Positions 17,445 through 27,238 of a stretch of 64,000 nt of DNA are shown in pieces. The translations under genes were made by a program, and so were the position numbers. This stretch comes from Nostoc sp. 106C. GTDB taxonomy: Bacteria; Cyanobacteriota; Cyanobacteriia; Cyanobacteriales; Nostocaceae. The stretch's first letter is position 1; every line of letters starts with the position of its first letter. The notes beneath the pieces are model-generated. The model saw nothing but the letters and a program-made list of their open reading frames with translations, was not told the DNA's origin and did not search any database. The stretch is from positions 1-64,000 of the forward strand of contig NZ_MTAW01000240.1 in assembly GCF_002154725.1 (NCBI RefSeq). The letters run 5' to 3'.

Positions 17445-18269
17445 TTAAACCAAAGCGATCGCTGTTACTTCGGGAGGACAATACCAGCGTCCAGGCGGAA
17501 AAGTTCCCAAACCACGATTAACATAAAGCTTGTTTGTACCTACCCAATGTAAACCTTGGCTCCATTGCCAATTTTTCACGACTTTCGGCCATTTCCCTTT
17601 TAAAAAGGGTATCCAAGGCCAAAGGAATTCGGGAATTTTATGACGAGATGAATAAATCCAGTGAGGTACAGAACCAACTCCTGGAATCACTATTTGGCCC
17701 CCGTGAGTATGTCCTGAAAGTTGTAAATCCACGCGCCATTTTTGTAATGCTTCGGCGCTATCTGGATTGTGAGATAACACAATTCGAGGCGTGTTGACAT
17801 CTATTTGCCGCATTACTGATGCAGGGTTAAACTCAGGTGACCAATAATCAGGAAGTCCTACTAATGCTAACTCAGGGCCTAGAGGATAGGCTACTTGATT
17901 CCAAAGAACTTGAATTCCCACAGCAGTTAAAGCACCAGTTATTTCTGCTTTAGAGGTAGGCAAATATAGGTCATGATTTCCTAAAACTGCATAAATACCA
18001 GCGCGACTTTCTAAGCTTTTCAACCGTTTTACTAGTTGATGTATTGGTTTGGGGCTATGAGTAACAAAGTCACCTGTAAGTACTACTAAATCAGGCTGAA
18101 GTTGATTGCTTGTATTTATTGCTTGTGCTAAAAGTTCTTCAGATAACAGCAGCCCATCATAATGTAAATCTGACATCTGTACTATCTTAGAATTCCGTAA
18201 TGACTTAGATAGTCCCGAAATTTCTATATTTAAATATTCGGTACTTAAAGGCTCTGAAAGTAATTTCAT
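17445..18269 (-). CDS. Metallophosphoesterase (YkuE-like)
   Basis: A 274-residue calcineurin-like phosphoesterase. The metal ligands are all visible in order: MSDLHYDG, VLTGDFV, VLGNHDLY, LSHNPD and LSGHTHGGQ. There is no signal peptide, but the C-terminal aromatic stretch around HWIYSSRHKIPEFLWPW may touch the membrane. Relatives hydrolyse phospholipid-type or nucleotide phosphodiesters; the substrate here is unknown. It is in the minus-strand run phospholipase D-like, phosphoesterase, methyltransferase with 25-base gaps, which points to lipid or envelope metabolism. Confidence 0.88.
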   Translation of the reverse strand: MKLLSEPLSTEYLNIEISGLSKSLRNSKIVQMSDLHYDGLLLSEELLAQAINTSNQLQPDLVVLTGDFVTHSPKPIHQLVKRLKSLESRAGIYAVLGNHDLYLPTSKAEITGALTAVGIQVLWNQVAYPLGPELALVGLPDYWSPEFNPASVMRQIDVNTPRIVLSHNPDSAEALQKWRVDLQLSGHTHGGQIVIPGVGSVPHWIYSSRHKIPEFLWPWIPFLKGKWPKVVKNWQWSQGLHWVGTNKLYVNRGLGTFPPGRWYCPPEVTAIALV

Positions 18270-18294
18270 TTTTTAAGTATTGAACTAAAGGTAG

Positions 18295-19590
18295 TTATAG
18301 CTGCCAACGAAAGAAAAGAGTTAGCCAACCTAACACTCGCTGCCAGATAGGCCTAGCTTTCCATTCTGTTATAGTTACGCGATCGCTTCTGCTAATTCCA
18401 TAAGCAAAGAATTGCTCGACTAATTGCGCTAATTCTGGTTCAGATAAGGAAAGCTGAAGCTCATCATTGTGGAAAAGGCTGCGAGGGTCTAAGTTGGTAC
18501 TGCCGGTACTGACAAAATTGTCATCGATCAGCAATACTTTGGCGTGCATCATACTAGGCTGGTGCTCATAAATTTCGATTCCTGCTGCTAGTAATTTGGC
18601 GTACCCTTCACGTACTGCATAGTAGATTAATTTTTTGTCGTTGTGGAATCCCATAGTTAAAATACGTACATCTATGCCTCTTTTCTTTGCTGCCAACAGC
18701 GCTTGACGAGCATTGTGATCTGGGAGAAAGTAAGGACTAGCCAGCCAAATCCGCTGTGTTGCTGCTAAAAAACTAGTGTAAAAAAGGGCACAAACAGTAG
18801 AACTAGCAGCCGGTGAGCTACTCGGTGTGACTAGGACAGTTGCACCACCCATAAAAGGTGATTTGAATAGTTTTGGCTTAAGACTAGCCACTCCTCCCTC
18901 GTAAAGCCAGTGTTGCATGAAGATCCCTTCTAGGGTAACGACGATTTGTCCAGTGAAGCAAACCTCCAAATCGAGCCAGGGATCTGTAACTTCTTTTTTT
19001 TGGACACCATCCCAGTGATCGGAAACTCCCATACCTCCGACAAATGCAACTTCCCCATCTATTAGTAGCAATTTGCGGTGGGTGCGGATGTTGTAAGTGA
19101 GAGGAGCTTTCCAAGTAAACTCATGAAAGAATCGCACAGCAACACCCGCAGCTTTGAGTTGTTGCCAGTAATCTTGAGATATTGTTGTTACCCCTAAGCT
19201 ATCAGCGATAAATAGTACCTCAACTCCAGCCTGCGATCGCTCCGCCAACGCTGCTGCAAATTCGTCAGCGCGACGACCAGGAGTCATAAAAAATGTTTCA
19301 AAGTGAATTGTACTTTGGGCACGCTGAATTGCTTTTAACCTAGCTGTATAAATATCGTCAATCTCAAACCAAAAGTTTGTAAACTCCCCTTGCGTAATCA
19401 ATGAGTTAGATACACTCATCATCGCCACAGGAAAGTCAGGTTCAGTTAATCCTGGAACATCTGTTATTCGATAGTTGATTTTTTTATGGAAAGCTCCTGT
19501 CAAGTAAAGGATAAATAAAACAATAAAAATTAATACTAGTAGTAACTCACTACTTAGCCAGGTTAAGCCACGCAAAAATTCTATATTCAA
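18295..19590 (-). CDS. Phospholipase D / cardiolipin synthase-like protein
   Basis: A 431-residue membrane protein with two HKD active sites: HRKLLLIDGEVAFVGG (about residues 168-183) and HAKVLLIDDNFVSTGSTNLD (about residues 348-367). One N-terminal transmembrane helix (LLLVLIFIVLFILYL) anchors it. The layout matches bacterial ClsA/ClsB-type cardiolipin synthases, which join two phosphatidylglycerols. Since cyanobacteria generally lack bulk cardiolipin, a different phosphatidyl transfer is possible. The first in-frame start is a TTG at 19590, and no ATG occurs before residue 56. The helix needs this start or the TTG five codons later. It is first in a three-gene minus-strand run. Confidence 0.87.
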   Translation of the reverse strand: MNIEFLRGLTWLSSELLLVLIFIVLFILYLTGAFHKKINYRITDVPGLTEPDFPVAMMSVSNSLITQGEFTNFWFEIDDIYTARLKAIQRAQSTIHFETFFMTPGRRADEFAAALAERSQAGVEVLFIADSLGVTTISQDYWQQLKAAGVAVRFFHEFTWKAPLTYNIRTHRKLLLIDGEVAFVGGMGVSDHWDGVQKKEVTDPWLDLEVCFTGQIVVTLEGIFMQHWLYEGGVASLKPKLFKSPFMGGATVLVTPSSSPAASSTVCALFYTSFLAATQRIWLASPYFLPDHNARQALLAAKKRGIDVRILTMGFHNDKKLIYYAVREGYAKLLAAGIEIYEHQPSMMHAKVLLIDDNFVSTGSTNLDPRSLFHNDELQLSLSEPELAQLVEQFFAYGISRSDRVTITEWKARPIWQRVLGWLTLFFRWQL

Positions 19591-20189
19591 GATTTAAATT
19601 CAAAATTCTACTCATATCAATTCTACGTAAAGTTGTATACCTTAATCCTAGTTTTTTCGCTAATAGCTTTAGTGAAAAGCTGCTGTCTAAAAAATATTTG
19701 AGAAATAAATAAAATCATTCCTTAGATAGATACATATATGTGAGTATTTTCGCCCATTAGGTAGAACGCAGGAAGTTACTAGATTTTGGGAAACTAATTA
19801 GACAGAAAAAGTAATAGCAACCTCAGTACTCAAAACTAAAAGAACTTATCGCTTATGCTTGGTAATAGCACCATCGAAACAAAAATTGTGAGGTTAATAA
19901 GCATATATTTACAGTATAATTAATATTATTATATGTGTATTTAAAGCTACATAAAATGTTTATAAATTCAATTTGTTTCTAATAATACAAATTTATTTAA
20001 TAATTTTCCTGTTCTTTAGATAGAGGCCTGCATATCTTTAGATAGAAGACATCAAAAATCAATTACGATAAATTTTGGAAATCTTTTCTCTTAAATTTAA
20101 AAATCACATTTTGGAGATTTGAAAATCGTCATATCAAGTCATGTTTAGATGTTTATAAATTAAGTTTCCAAAACCAAGATATAAAATTT
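19591..20189. other. Long AT-rich spacer before the glycan cluster
   Basis: A 599-base region with no coding frame. It carries repeat A (19721-19832), which resembles a stretch at 26456-26568 on the far side of the glycan cluster. The promoter of the glycosyltransferase genes should be here. Confidence 0.5.
19721..19832 (+). repeat. Diverged direct repeat flanking the glycan cluster, copy A
   Basis: Shares with 26456-26568, in the same order, TTAGATAGATACATAT, CCATTAG, GCAGGAAGTT and AGAAAAAGTAATAGCAAC followed by ACTCA. Overall similarity is partial, with several small gaps, estimated by eye. Confidence 0.5.
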
Positions 20190-21482
20190 ATGAGGAGTGT
20201 CAAAGTAGCTACTGTTATTGTTACTTGGAACAAGCTACATCATATCTGCTTGCTGATTGAAGATATTAATAAACTGAATTCACAACATTTCCAACTAGAT
20301 ATCTATGTTGTAGATAACGGTTCAACGGATAGTACTCAAAATTACTTAGAGCAGCACTATTCTTCTTCGATCAAAGTTTTGCAAACAGGTAGCAATTTAG
20401 GCGGTTCTGGTGGATTTTCTTATGGTTTACAATTTGTTAGTCAGCTTGAATATGATTACATCTGGCTACTTGATAATGATGTTCGTCTAGATCCGTTAGC
20501 TCTAGAGACACTAGTTCAAACTTTACAAAACCATCCTGAAGTAGGATTAGTTGGTTCTCAAATTCGTAAGCTACAAGAACCAAATACAATTCAAGAAGTA
20601 GGCAGTTTTATTAACACAACAAAAGCACACCTGAAAACCAACTTCGGTAACTATAGTAACATTTCAAATGAGGAAATCCTCAAGGGTAGAGCTTACATTA
20701 ATGTAGATGTTTGCGCAGCAGCATCGTTATTAGTGCGTAAAGAAATTGTCCAGCAAATAGGATTGTTTGAAGATTACTTTTTGCATTTTGATGATGTAGA
20801 GTGGTGCTTGCGAGCCAAGCAGGCTGGTTGGATTGTGGCAGTGAATCCAGATTCAATTGTTTGGCACCATTCACCTGATTTTAAATGCAGACCCTGGGTT
20901 AATTATTACGATGAGCGCAATCTTTGTTACTGTTGGCAAAAACATCGGCCTAGCTTGGTATTAAAAAGAGTCGTTGTGAGTTTGCCACGTCTAGTTTATT
21001 ACGCTGCAACAGGGAGGTACTTTCTAGCTGAAGTTTCCCTTACAGGTTTTCAAGACTTTCTTGCAGGTATTCGAGGGAAGATGCCAAGATCACTAAACTA
21101 TACTGAGTATTCTTTAGATGAAATTCTTAATCAGCCAGCTAAAGTTTTTGTACAATCTAACATTTATCAAGATGATTTACAAAGCCAAGTTTTAAACAAG
21201 ATGCAGGTAGAGCACGAACTTACTTTGTGGCATCCACCTCAACAATTAGTTAAATATCTTTGGCTATGGTTACTCGCATTTTTTAAAAAGCCAATAGATA
21301 TAGCTCTCATTAGCTATCAACAACCCAAACTTTACGTTCTTAATTTGGCAAAGCAAGTTTACTATTTTACAGGTAATGGTTACGTACCTGTGGCAATTAA
21401 TCTTTTAGGTTTAATCCAGGCAGTTACTCAAACTATCAGCCAAATTTGGCAGATATACTGGCAAGTTCGCAAACTAACTTAA
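20190..21482 (+). CDS. GT2 glycosyltransferase, GlfT2/rhamnosyltransferase-like
   Basis: A 430-residue inverting glycosyltransferase with a GT-A fold. Seen are the nucleotide-binding start TVIVTWNK, VVDNGSTD, NLGGSGGFSYGL, the metal-binding WLLDNDVRLDP (DxD type, about residues 90-100), and the acceptor-side HFDDVEWCLRAKQAGW with WHHSP. NLGGSGG and D-D-x-E-W patterns are shared with galactofuranosyl and rhamnosyl transferases. The last 150 residues may pack on the membrane. It is first in a run of three GT2 genes; the next starts 10 bases after its stop. Confidence 0.86.
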   Translation: MRSVKVATVIVTWNKLHHICLLIEDINKLNSQHFQLDIYVVDNGSTDSTQNYLEQHYSSSIKVLQTGSNLGGSGGFSYGLQFVSQLEYDYIWLLDNDVRLDPLALETLVQTLQNHPEVGLVGSQIRKLQEPNTIQEVGSFINTTKAHLKTNFGNYSNISNEEILKGRAYINVDVCAAASLLVRKEIVQQIGLFEDYFLHFDDVEWCLRAKQAGWIVAVNPDSIVWHHSPDFKCRPWVNYYDERNLCYCWQKHRPSLVLKRVVVSLPRLVYYAATGRYFLAEVSLTGFQDFLAGIRGKMPRSLNYTEYSLDEILNQPAKVFVQSNIYQDDLQSQVLNKMQVEHELTLWHPPQQLVKYLWLWLLAFFKKPIDIALISYQQPKLYVLNLAKQVYYFTGNGYVPVAINLLGLIQAVTQTISQIWQIYWQVRKLT

Positions 21483-21492
21483 GTTATCACAA

Positions 21493-22479
21493 ATGCCGAA
21501 TATAGCACCTAATTTAGCATTTCCCTTAGTTTCAATTATAATTTGTACGAGCGATCGCCATCATTTTTTAGAGAAAGCACTTAAATCACTCGAACTCCTA
21601 AGCTACCCAGATTTTGAAGTCATTGTGATTGACTCTTCATCAACAACGCACACAAGTGAAATAGTCCATAGCATAACTAACAAAAATAGCTTAAGAGTAA
21701 AGTTATTAAAAGTTAAGCCTCTCAATCTTAGTTACTCCCGTAATAGAGGAATCAAATTAGCATCAGGCGCCATAATTGCTTTTTTTGATGATGATGCCAT
21801 TCCGCCGTCGGAATGGTTAGAAAAATTGCTATTTAGCTATTCCCTACATGGAGACAATTGCGCTGCGGTTGGCGGTGCAGTTAGAGATTTAACTCGTCCC
21901 GGTCATCCTCTACAGTTTTGTCGTGGTATTACCAATCTTTTCAGCAAAACAATTACAATTCGTTCAGCTGATGCTGTGGATCATAACGAAGCAAACGGCT
22001 TTTGGTTTAACAGTTTAATGGGTACTAATTCATCTTTTAGGAAAGATTTACTGGAGGAAATCAACGGCTATGATGAATTTTTTGATTACTTTCTCGATGA
22101 AACTGATGTTTGTTTACGTCTAATTCAAGCTGGGTATGAGGTTCATTATGCTGATGTTACTGTAAATCACTATCCTCAACCTAGCCATAATCGCATCGAC
22201 CAAAAGCATCTTACTTGTTGGTATTCCCTAGCTAAAAATACAACTTACTTTGCTTTTAAGCATGGGTTTAAAAAATTTCCATTTTTAATCTTTGTAACTC
22301 ATTTAATATTACTCATAACCCATCGTTGTCTACTAAGAATACTGCGTCTAAAATTTACACACCATCTTCCAATTTCAACTTTAATAAAATACATTCAGCA
22401 AACTTTTCACGGAATTCGTATTGGCTGGAATGCTGGAATAAGCCTGAATAAAGTCAATTTTAGTGAAGAGACATGTTAG
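21493..22479 (+). CDS. GT2 glycosyltransferase
   Basis: A 328-residue family 2 glycosyltransferase: VSIIICTSDRHHFLEKALKSL, EVIVIDSSS, YSRNRGIKLASGAIIAFFDDDAIPP (metal-binding DDD, about residues 95-101), GTNSSFRKDLLEEINGYDEFF and DETDVCLRLIQAGY. A C-terminal hydrophobic part (FPFLIFVTHLILLITH) suggests membrane association. It is 10 bases from the preceding GT2 gene. Donor and acceptor are unknown; by context it adds a sugar to the same surface glycan. Confidence 0.86.
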   Translation: MPNIAPNLAFPLVSIIICTSDRHHFLEKALKSLELLSYPDFEVIVIDSSSTTHTSEIVHSITNKNSLRVKLLKVKPLNLSYSRNRGIKLASGAIIAFFDDDAIPPSEWLEKLLFSYSLHGDNCAAVGGAVRDLTRPGHPLQFCRGITNLFSKTITIRSADAVDHNEANGFWFNSLMGTNSSFRKDLLEEINGYDEFFDYFLDETDVCLRLIQAGYEVHYADVTVNHYPQPSHNRIDQKHLTCWYSLAKNTTYFAFKHGFKKFPFLIFVTHLILLITHRCLLRILRLKFTHHLPISTLIKYIQQTFHGIRIGWNAGISLNKVNFSEETC

Positions 22480-22624
22480 CTCTCCTAAAATTATCCTGTT
22501 TTTATTTCACTTGTGTATTTGTGGTGTGGGTAAAGTGAAGCTGTTGAAGCCTACTTAAAAACTACGATAATTACTGACACTTCTAATATTTTAATAATTT
22601 TCTATAAAATTCAGAAATTCTAAG

Positions 22625-24511
22625 ATGGAGAAATTAAAAATGACCGAGGTTATTATCAACCCAAAAGTAGAATCGAAAAACGCTCTAACTGCTGTTAAAC
22701 TGCAAAATATTGTCTTGCCAAATACAGATATTTGTACTACAGAAGAACTTTTTTTAAGAAGAAACTTTAAGTGTTTGCTGAATTATGAGCAAAATAGAAT
22801 TGAGCTTAAGCAAGGTGGAATCATAAAATTTGATACTTATTTTAATAGTTTTTCTGCCCATAAATGGCAAGCATATACAAAGGTTAAAACAGTCAACATC
22901 AACTTAAGTTTGCAGGGAAAGTTTCAAATTAAGCTTTTACAAGCTGATTACTTTTCAAAATCGGTGAGCTTAGTTAATCAAGCAGTAATTACTAGTGGTA
23001 ACTTAGATAACGTTGATGTATTCCATGATATAGAAATTAAAGCATATAAAGGATTGCTCTATCTTGAAATTGAAGCTTTAGAAGATAATTGTATTTTTAC
23101 AGGTGGTTACTTTGATGCCAAAATTAATAATTTATCAGAGATAAATGAGAAAATTGCTATTGTTATATGTACATATAAAAGAGAAGAATATATTTATAAG
23201 AATATTCAATTATTAGAAAAATATCTATTTATTAATCCGGATTTAGCAAACAAATTTGAAATATTTGTGATTGATAATGGCAGAACATTAAATAATTTTC
23301 TAAATCCTAAGGTTCATTTAATACCTAATAAGAATACGGGGGGTAGTGGTGGTTATACTAGAGGGATTTTGGAAGTTTTAGAACATAAATCAGACTTTTC
23401 TTATATCATATTTATGGATGATGATGTTGTCGTAGCGCCGGAAGCTTTTGAAAGAATTTATAATTTTCAAAGAATTATTAACGATAAAAGCTTATGTATT
23501 GGTGGCAGCATGTTAAAGCTGGACAATAAATATGTTCAGCATGAAAATGGAGCAATCTGGGATGATGAAATTGTGAGAATCAAGCCTGATATTGATCTTA
23601 GAATCTTAAAAAACGTATTATTCAATGAGGTTGAAGAGCACATTAATTATAATGGCTGGTGGTTATTTTGCTTTCCTACAAAAATTATAGATAATTTTAA
23701 TCTGCCATATCCATTTTTTGTGAGAGGTGATGACATAGAATTAGCAATCAGATTAAAACAGAGGATTGTAACTTTAAATGGTATATGTGTATGGCATGAA
23801 TCATTTGAAAATAAGTCTTCTCCTGCATCACAGCATTACTATTCTATCAAGAATGAAATGATTTTAAGTATTATTTACTCTGATAAATTCAGTAAAATTA
23901 GTGCAATTAAAAAAATTTTTAAATTTAGTCTTAAGGAAGCTTTTTGTTATAAATATAAAACTGCAAATTTAATTCTACAGGCAGCCTCAGATCTTTTAAA
24001 TGGTCCTTACTATTTAAAAACAATCAATCCTGAAGATAAAAACTTAGAAGTTTTACGTATGACAGAGAAAGCTGTTAAAAAACCAGAGCTACCTTTTGTT
24101 TATGGTAAGTATGAAAAAAGCATTGAGGAGAGAGAGGATAGTTTGCATCGTTGGCTAAGGCTAATAACATTAAACGGTCATCTTTTGCCTTATTTTTTAT
24201 TTCATAAACAAAATAAGTTATCTGAGAAGGGATATACAATTGTTCCGACATATGGATATAGACCTATTAATTTTTTTAGAGCTAGGAAAGGTTTGTACTA
24301 TAACATAAATACCCATGAAGGTTTTGTAGTAATAATCTCTCGAGTAGAATTTTTTAGAATTCTTGTTAAAACAATAAGAATATGTTTACAAATGGCAGTT
24401 AAATTTTCTCGATTGAAGCAACTTTATAGACAAACATTACCTGAACTTACTAATAAAGCTTTTTGGGAAAGCTATTTAGGGATTAATAAATCTTCTGACG
24501 AGCGTTGTTAG
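22625..24511 (+). CDS. GlfT2-like galactofuranosyltransferase family protein
   Basis: A 628-residue protein with the three-part layout of GlfT2, the polymerising galactofuranosyltransferase. Residues 40-170 form a beta-sandwich (FDTYFNSFSAHKW, VNINLSLQGKFQIKL). Residues 180-420 are the GT-A domain with VICTYKRE, DNGRT, NTGGSGGYTRGI, FMDDDVVVAPEAFE, NGWWLFCFP, the catalytic RGDDIELAIRL and CVWHESFENK. A helical C-terminal domain follows. The gene is more AT-rich than most of its neighbours, as glycan loci often are. Galactofuranose is the likely donor sugar, though no UDP-galactopyranose mutase gene is in the window. Confidence 0.82.
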   Translation: MEKLKMTEVIINPKVESKNALTAVKLQNIVLPNTDICTTEELFLRRNFKCLLNYEQNRIELKQGGIIKFDTYFNSFSAHKWQAYTKVKTVNINLSLQGKFQIKLLQADYFSKSVSLVNQAVITSGNLDNVDVFHDIEIKAYKGLLYLEIEALEDNCIFTGGYFDAKINNLSEINEKIAIVICTYKREEYIYKNIQLLEKYLFINPDLANKFEIFVIDNGRTLNNFLNPKVHLIPNKNTGGSGGYTRGILEVLEHKSDFSYIIFMDDDVVVAPEAFERIYNFQRIINDKSLCIGGSMLKLDNKYVQHENGAIWDDEIVRIKPDIDLRILKNVLFNEVEEHINYNGWWLFCFPTKIIDNFNLPYPFFVRGDDIELAIRLKQRIVTLNGICVWHESFENKSSPASQHYYSIKNEMILSIIYSDKFSKISAIKKIFKFSLKEAFCYKYKTANLILQAASDLLNGPYYLKTINPEDKNLEVLRMTEKAVKKPELPFVYGKYEKSIEEREDSLHRWLRLITLNGHLLPYFLFHKQNKLSEKGYTIVPTYGYRPINFFRARKGLYYNINTHEGFVVIISRVEFFRILVKTIRICLQMAVKFSRLKQLYRQTLPELTNKAFWESYLGINKSSDERC

Positions 24512-25033
24512 TTTATTTTTAAATAATCCAAGTTCCACATTAATTTTGTAACAATTTTTCAAGTACACAACTCCTATTTAATTTTTGAAGAAAGCTACGA
24601 AACAACACGGTAAGGCGAACAAGCCTAATAGGAATGATAAGCCGGAATTTACTAACTGGCACATTTCTAGTCGGAGTGTGTCAGTAATAGTCAAAAGAGG
24701 AAATAGCACTTCATATCAAGTTGTGTTTGATCGTATTATTTCCTCGTAAGCCATTGTAGTAGCGACCTTAGCTCCAAAGACTAACTTTGGCAACTTAGTA
24801 TCATGCTTCCAAATGGCGCATGAGTAAGGAATGAATATATCTAACTCTCAAATACAAGTCTGTGGCTCCTAGCCTCATATTCAAAAGATGCTTAGACCTG
24901 TTACAGCTTCTCGCATATTAGGACACAAAGAATTAAAGGAAAAACTTTGGTGTAGCCTCGTAAAGAAATAGTATTACCTTTATAGATATAGCTAATCGAA
25001 CAATAATTATTTATTTGTGTCAATAAAATTTAT
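24512..25033. other. Intergenic region in the glycan cluster
   Basis: A 522-base spacer with no convincing coding frame, no intact inverted repeats and no transposase remnant that I could recognise. The acyltransferase gene probably has its own promoter here. Confidence 0.5.
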
Positions 25034-26278
25034 ATGAAACAAACTAACCATTTGGATACGCTACTAGCTCTACGGGGTTTTGCTTGTTTAATGGTAGTTA
25101 TTCTTCATTGTAATCCTCCTAGAAATTCAATTATTTATCAGAACTATGATTTTAGTTGGATTATTTTAAGTCATGGATTTGTAGCAGTTTGGATTTTTTT
25201 TGTTCTATCTGGTTATCTTATGGGTAAAGCATTTTATGCCGAGCGCTACACATTTGATTTGCCTGGTGTGATTAACTTTTGGCGGAATCGTATCCTGAGA
25301 ATTCTTCCGCTTTATTATTTTGTTATATTAATCTGTATTTTATTTGTTTATCCTAATTTATTAAAAATTGAAAATTGGGGTAATTTAGTTAGATTATGTA
25401 CTTTTACATATAATTCTTCCCTAGAATTAAAATCTGATTTAGCTTTTAATGGAGTTATTTGGTCACTGTCAACCGAGGTACAATTTTATATACTAGTTCC
25501 GTTTATATACAGTTATTTTAAGAATTGTCTATGGAAAAAAAAACAAGTATTGTTAGCCCTGCTTTCAATATTTACTTTGACATTTTTTATTCGTTGTATA
25601 TTCTGGATTAGCATAAAGCATGAAATTACTGATAAATTTACATATATGTTTAAATACTGGTATGCGCCACTAATTACAAATTTAGATTTGTTTATTTGTG
25701 GTTTTTTGATAAATGCTTGGATAAAAAATCAGCCATCCACAAAATCTCCATCTCAACTTAAATGCTTAATTAAGCAAGCATTTAAGTTGAGTAAATTATC
25801 TAAGAAAACTCTTTCTATAATCTTTTTATTTTTTTTATATTTATTTACAGCCTACCATTTATATTATCAAGAATTATGGAATTTACCTGAGCACTTAGGT
25901 AAAGGAATTAGAACTACTACAACATTTTTTATTTTACAACCTTTAACTGCATTGGTTGTGTCTTTTTTTATATTAGCGTTTGAATCAGAAACTTATAATT
26001 CTTTTATTAAAAATGAAAAACTGTCATTTGCTACAATCTTGAGAAATCCACTAAGAATTATGGAAGTGTTTGGCAATCTATCTTATGGAGTTTATGTATG
26101 GCATTGGCCGATATTACACAATATTTCACCAATATTTACATCAACCATACCTATAGAGGCATTTTATGCCAGATTGACGGCAGCACTAATTTTATCAATT
26201 GTCCTAGCAACAATAACTTATTACTTAGTTGAATTGCCGTTTGGCAAACGAAAAATTTATCAACAGCCAGGCAATTAA
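25034..26278 (+). CDS. Acyltransferase 3 family membrane protein (OafA/YrhL-like)
   Basis: A 414-residue protein with about ten transmembrane helices that would O-acylate (often O-acetylate) a sugar in a surface polysaccharide. Family signatures are LLALRGFACLMVVILHC (with the catalytic-type His near residue 24), HGFVAVWIFFVLSGYLMGKAF, FWRNRILRILPLYYFVI and the late GNLSYGVYVWHWPI. It lacks the periplasmic SGNH domain of longer members. It is placed after the GT2 genes, so its substrate is probably the glycan they build. Confidence 0.88.
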   Translation: MKQTNHLDTLLALRGFACLMVVILHCNPPRNSIIYQNYDFSWIILSHGFVAVWIFFVLSGYLMGKAFYAERYTFDLPGVINFWRNRILRILPLYYFVILICILFVYPNLLKIENWGNLVRLCTFTYNSSLELKSDLAFNGVIWSLSTEVQFYILVPFIYSYFKNCLWKKKQVLLALLSIFTLTFFIRCIFWISIKHEITDKFTYMFKYWYAPLITNLDLFICGFLINAWIKNQPSTKSPSQLKCLIKQAFKLSKLSKKTLSIIFLFFLYLFTAYHLYYQELWNLPEHLGKGIRTTTTFFILQPLTALVVSFFILAFESETYNSFIKNEKLSFATILRNPLRIMEVFGNLSYGVYVWHWPILHNISPIFTSTIPIEAFYARLTAALILSIVLATITYYLVELPFGKRKIYQQPGN

Positions 26279-26455
26279 ACTATAAAATATAAAAGGAAAT
26301 AGACTCTCATTTTGGCGTAATTATAAAGAAGAAATGCAATTTAAAAAGTATTAATTAAGCTTTAAAGATGCTTTATAGAGTTAAGCTTAAATTGTAGGGT
26401 GCATCAAGATTTTAAGCTTCAGTTAAATACCCCCTAAATAATAATGAACTCATAC

Positions 26456-26568
26456 TTTAGATAGGTACATATTTGAAAATGTCGCACCATTAGTAAGAGG
26501 GCAGAAAGTTTTGAGCTTTTTAAAATCGGGTCAGAAGAGAAAAATACTAGCAACAACTCATTACTCAT
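26456..26568 (+). repeat. Diverged direct repeat flanking the glycan cluster, copy B
   Basis: Partner of 19721-19832. It has TTTAGATAGGTACATAT, CCATTAG, GCAGAAAGTT and AGAAAAATACTAGCAAC followed by ACTCA. It reaches into the ATG of the phosphoribosyltransferase gene, so it could equally be a conserved promoter or leader segment. Confidence 0.45.
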
Positions 26569-27238
26569 GCTATTCCAAGACCGAACTTCGGCAGGTCAGT
26601 TGTTAGCTCAAGATTTGGCAACCTATGCTAACCGCCCAGATGTGCTGGTACTAGCTCTACCAAGAGGTGGCGTACCAATTGCCTTTGAAATTGCCAAAGC
26701 ATTAAATGTGGTATTAGATGTTTTGTTAGTACGCAAACTGGGTGTACCAAGTCAACAAGAATTGGCAATGGGAGCGATCGCTTCTGGTGATGTTCAAATA
26801 GTCAATCAAGATATTGTTCGCGATTTCAATCTCTCAGAGCAAACAATTGCCAAAGTTGCGACGCAAGAATTCCAAGAACTAAAGCGACGAGAACAGCTTT
26901 ATCGTGGGAATCGTCCTTTTCCAGAACTGCAAGGAAAGACAGTAATTTTGGTAGATGACGGTTTAGCAACAGGTGCAACCATGTTGGCTGCAATTATCGC
27001 AGTACAAAAACAGCAACCTGCTCGGATTGTAGTTGCAGTACCCGTTGCCGCATCACCAGCCTACGAACAATTGGCAGACAAAGTAGACGAAATGGTTTGT
27101 CTATCGACACCCACACCTTTCTACAGCGTTGGTCAGTGGTATGAACGCTTTGGGCAAACTACAGATGATGAAGTTCGCGACTTGCTAAGAAAAGCTACAA
27201 ATCGCCATCAACCCCTATCCCTTGGGACTCTTAGTTAA
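26567..27238 (+). CDS. Phosphoribosyltransferase-domain protein
   Basis: A 223-residue type I phosphoribosyltransferase-like protein. The PRPP-binding loop is VILVDDGLATGATM (about residues 125-138), and PRGGVPIAFEIAKAL is the usual N-terminal strand-turn. Proteins of this group are often annotated as putative phosphoribosyltransferases near stress genes; the base they act on is unknown. It converges with the decarboxylase gene, and the two stop codons overlap in a shared TTAA at 27235-27238. Confidence 0.88.
   Translation: MLFQDRTSAGQLLAQDLATYANRPDVLVLALPRGGVPIAFEIAKALNVVLDVLLVRKLGVPSQQELAMGAIASGDVQIVNQDIVRDFNLSEQTIAKVATQEFQELKRREQLYRGNRPFPELQGKTVILVDDGLATGATMLAAIIAVQKQQPARIVVAVPVAASPAYEQLADKVDEMVCLSTPTPFYSVGQWYERFGQTTDDEVRDLLRKATNRHQPLSLGTLS

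Noticed and set aside
24512-25033. Insertion-sequence remnant between glycan genes
   Set aside because: No terminal inverted repeats, target duplication or transposase fragment could be identified.
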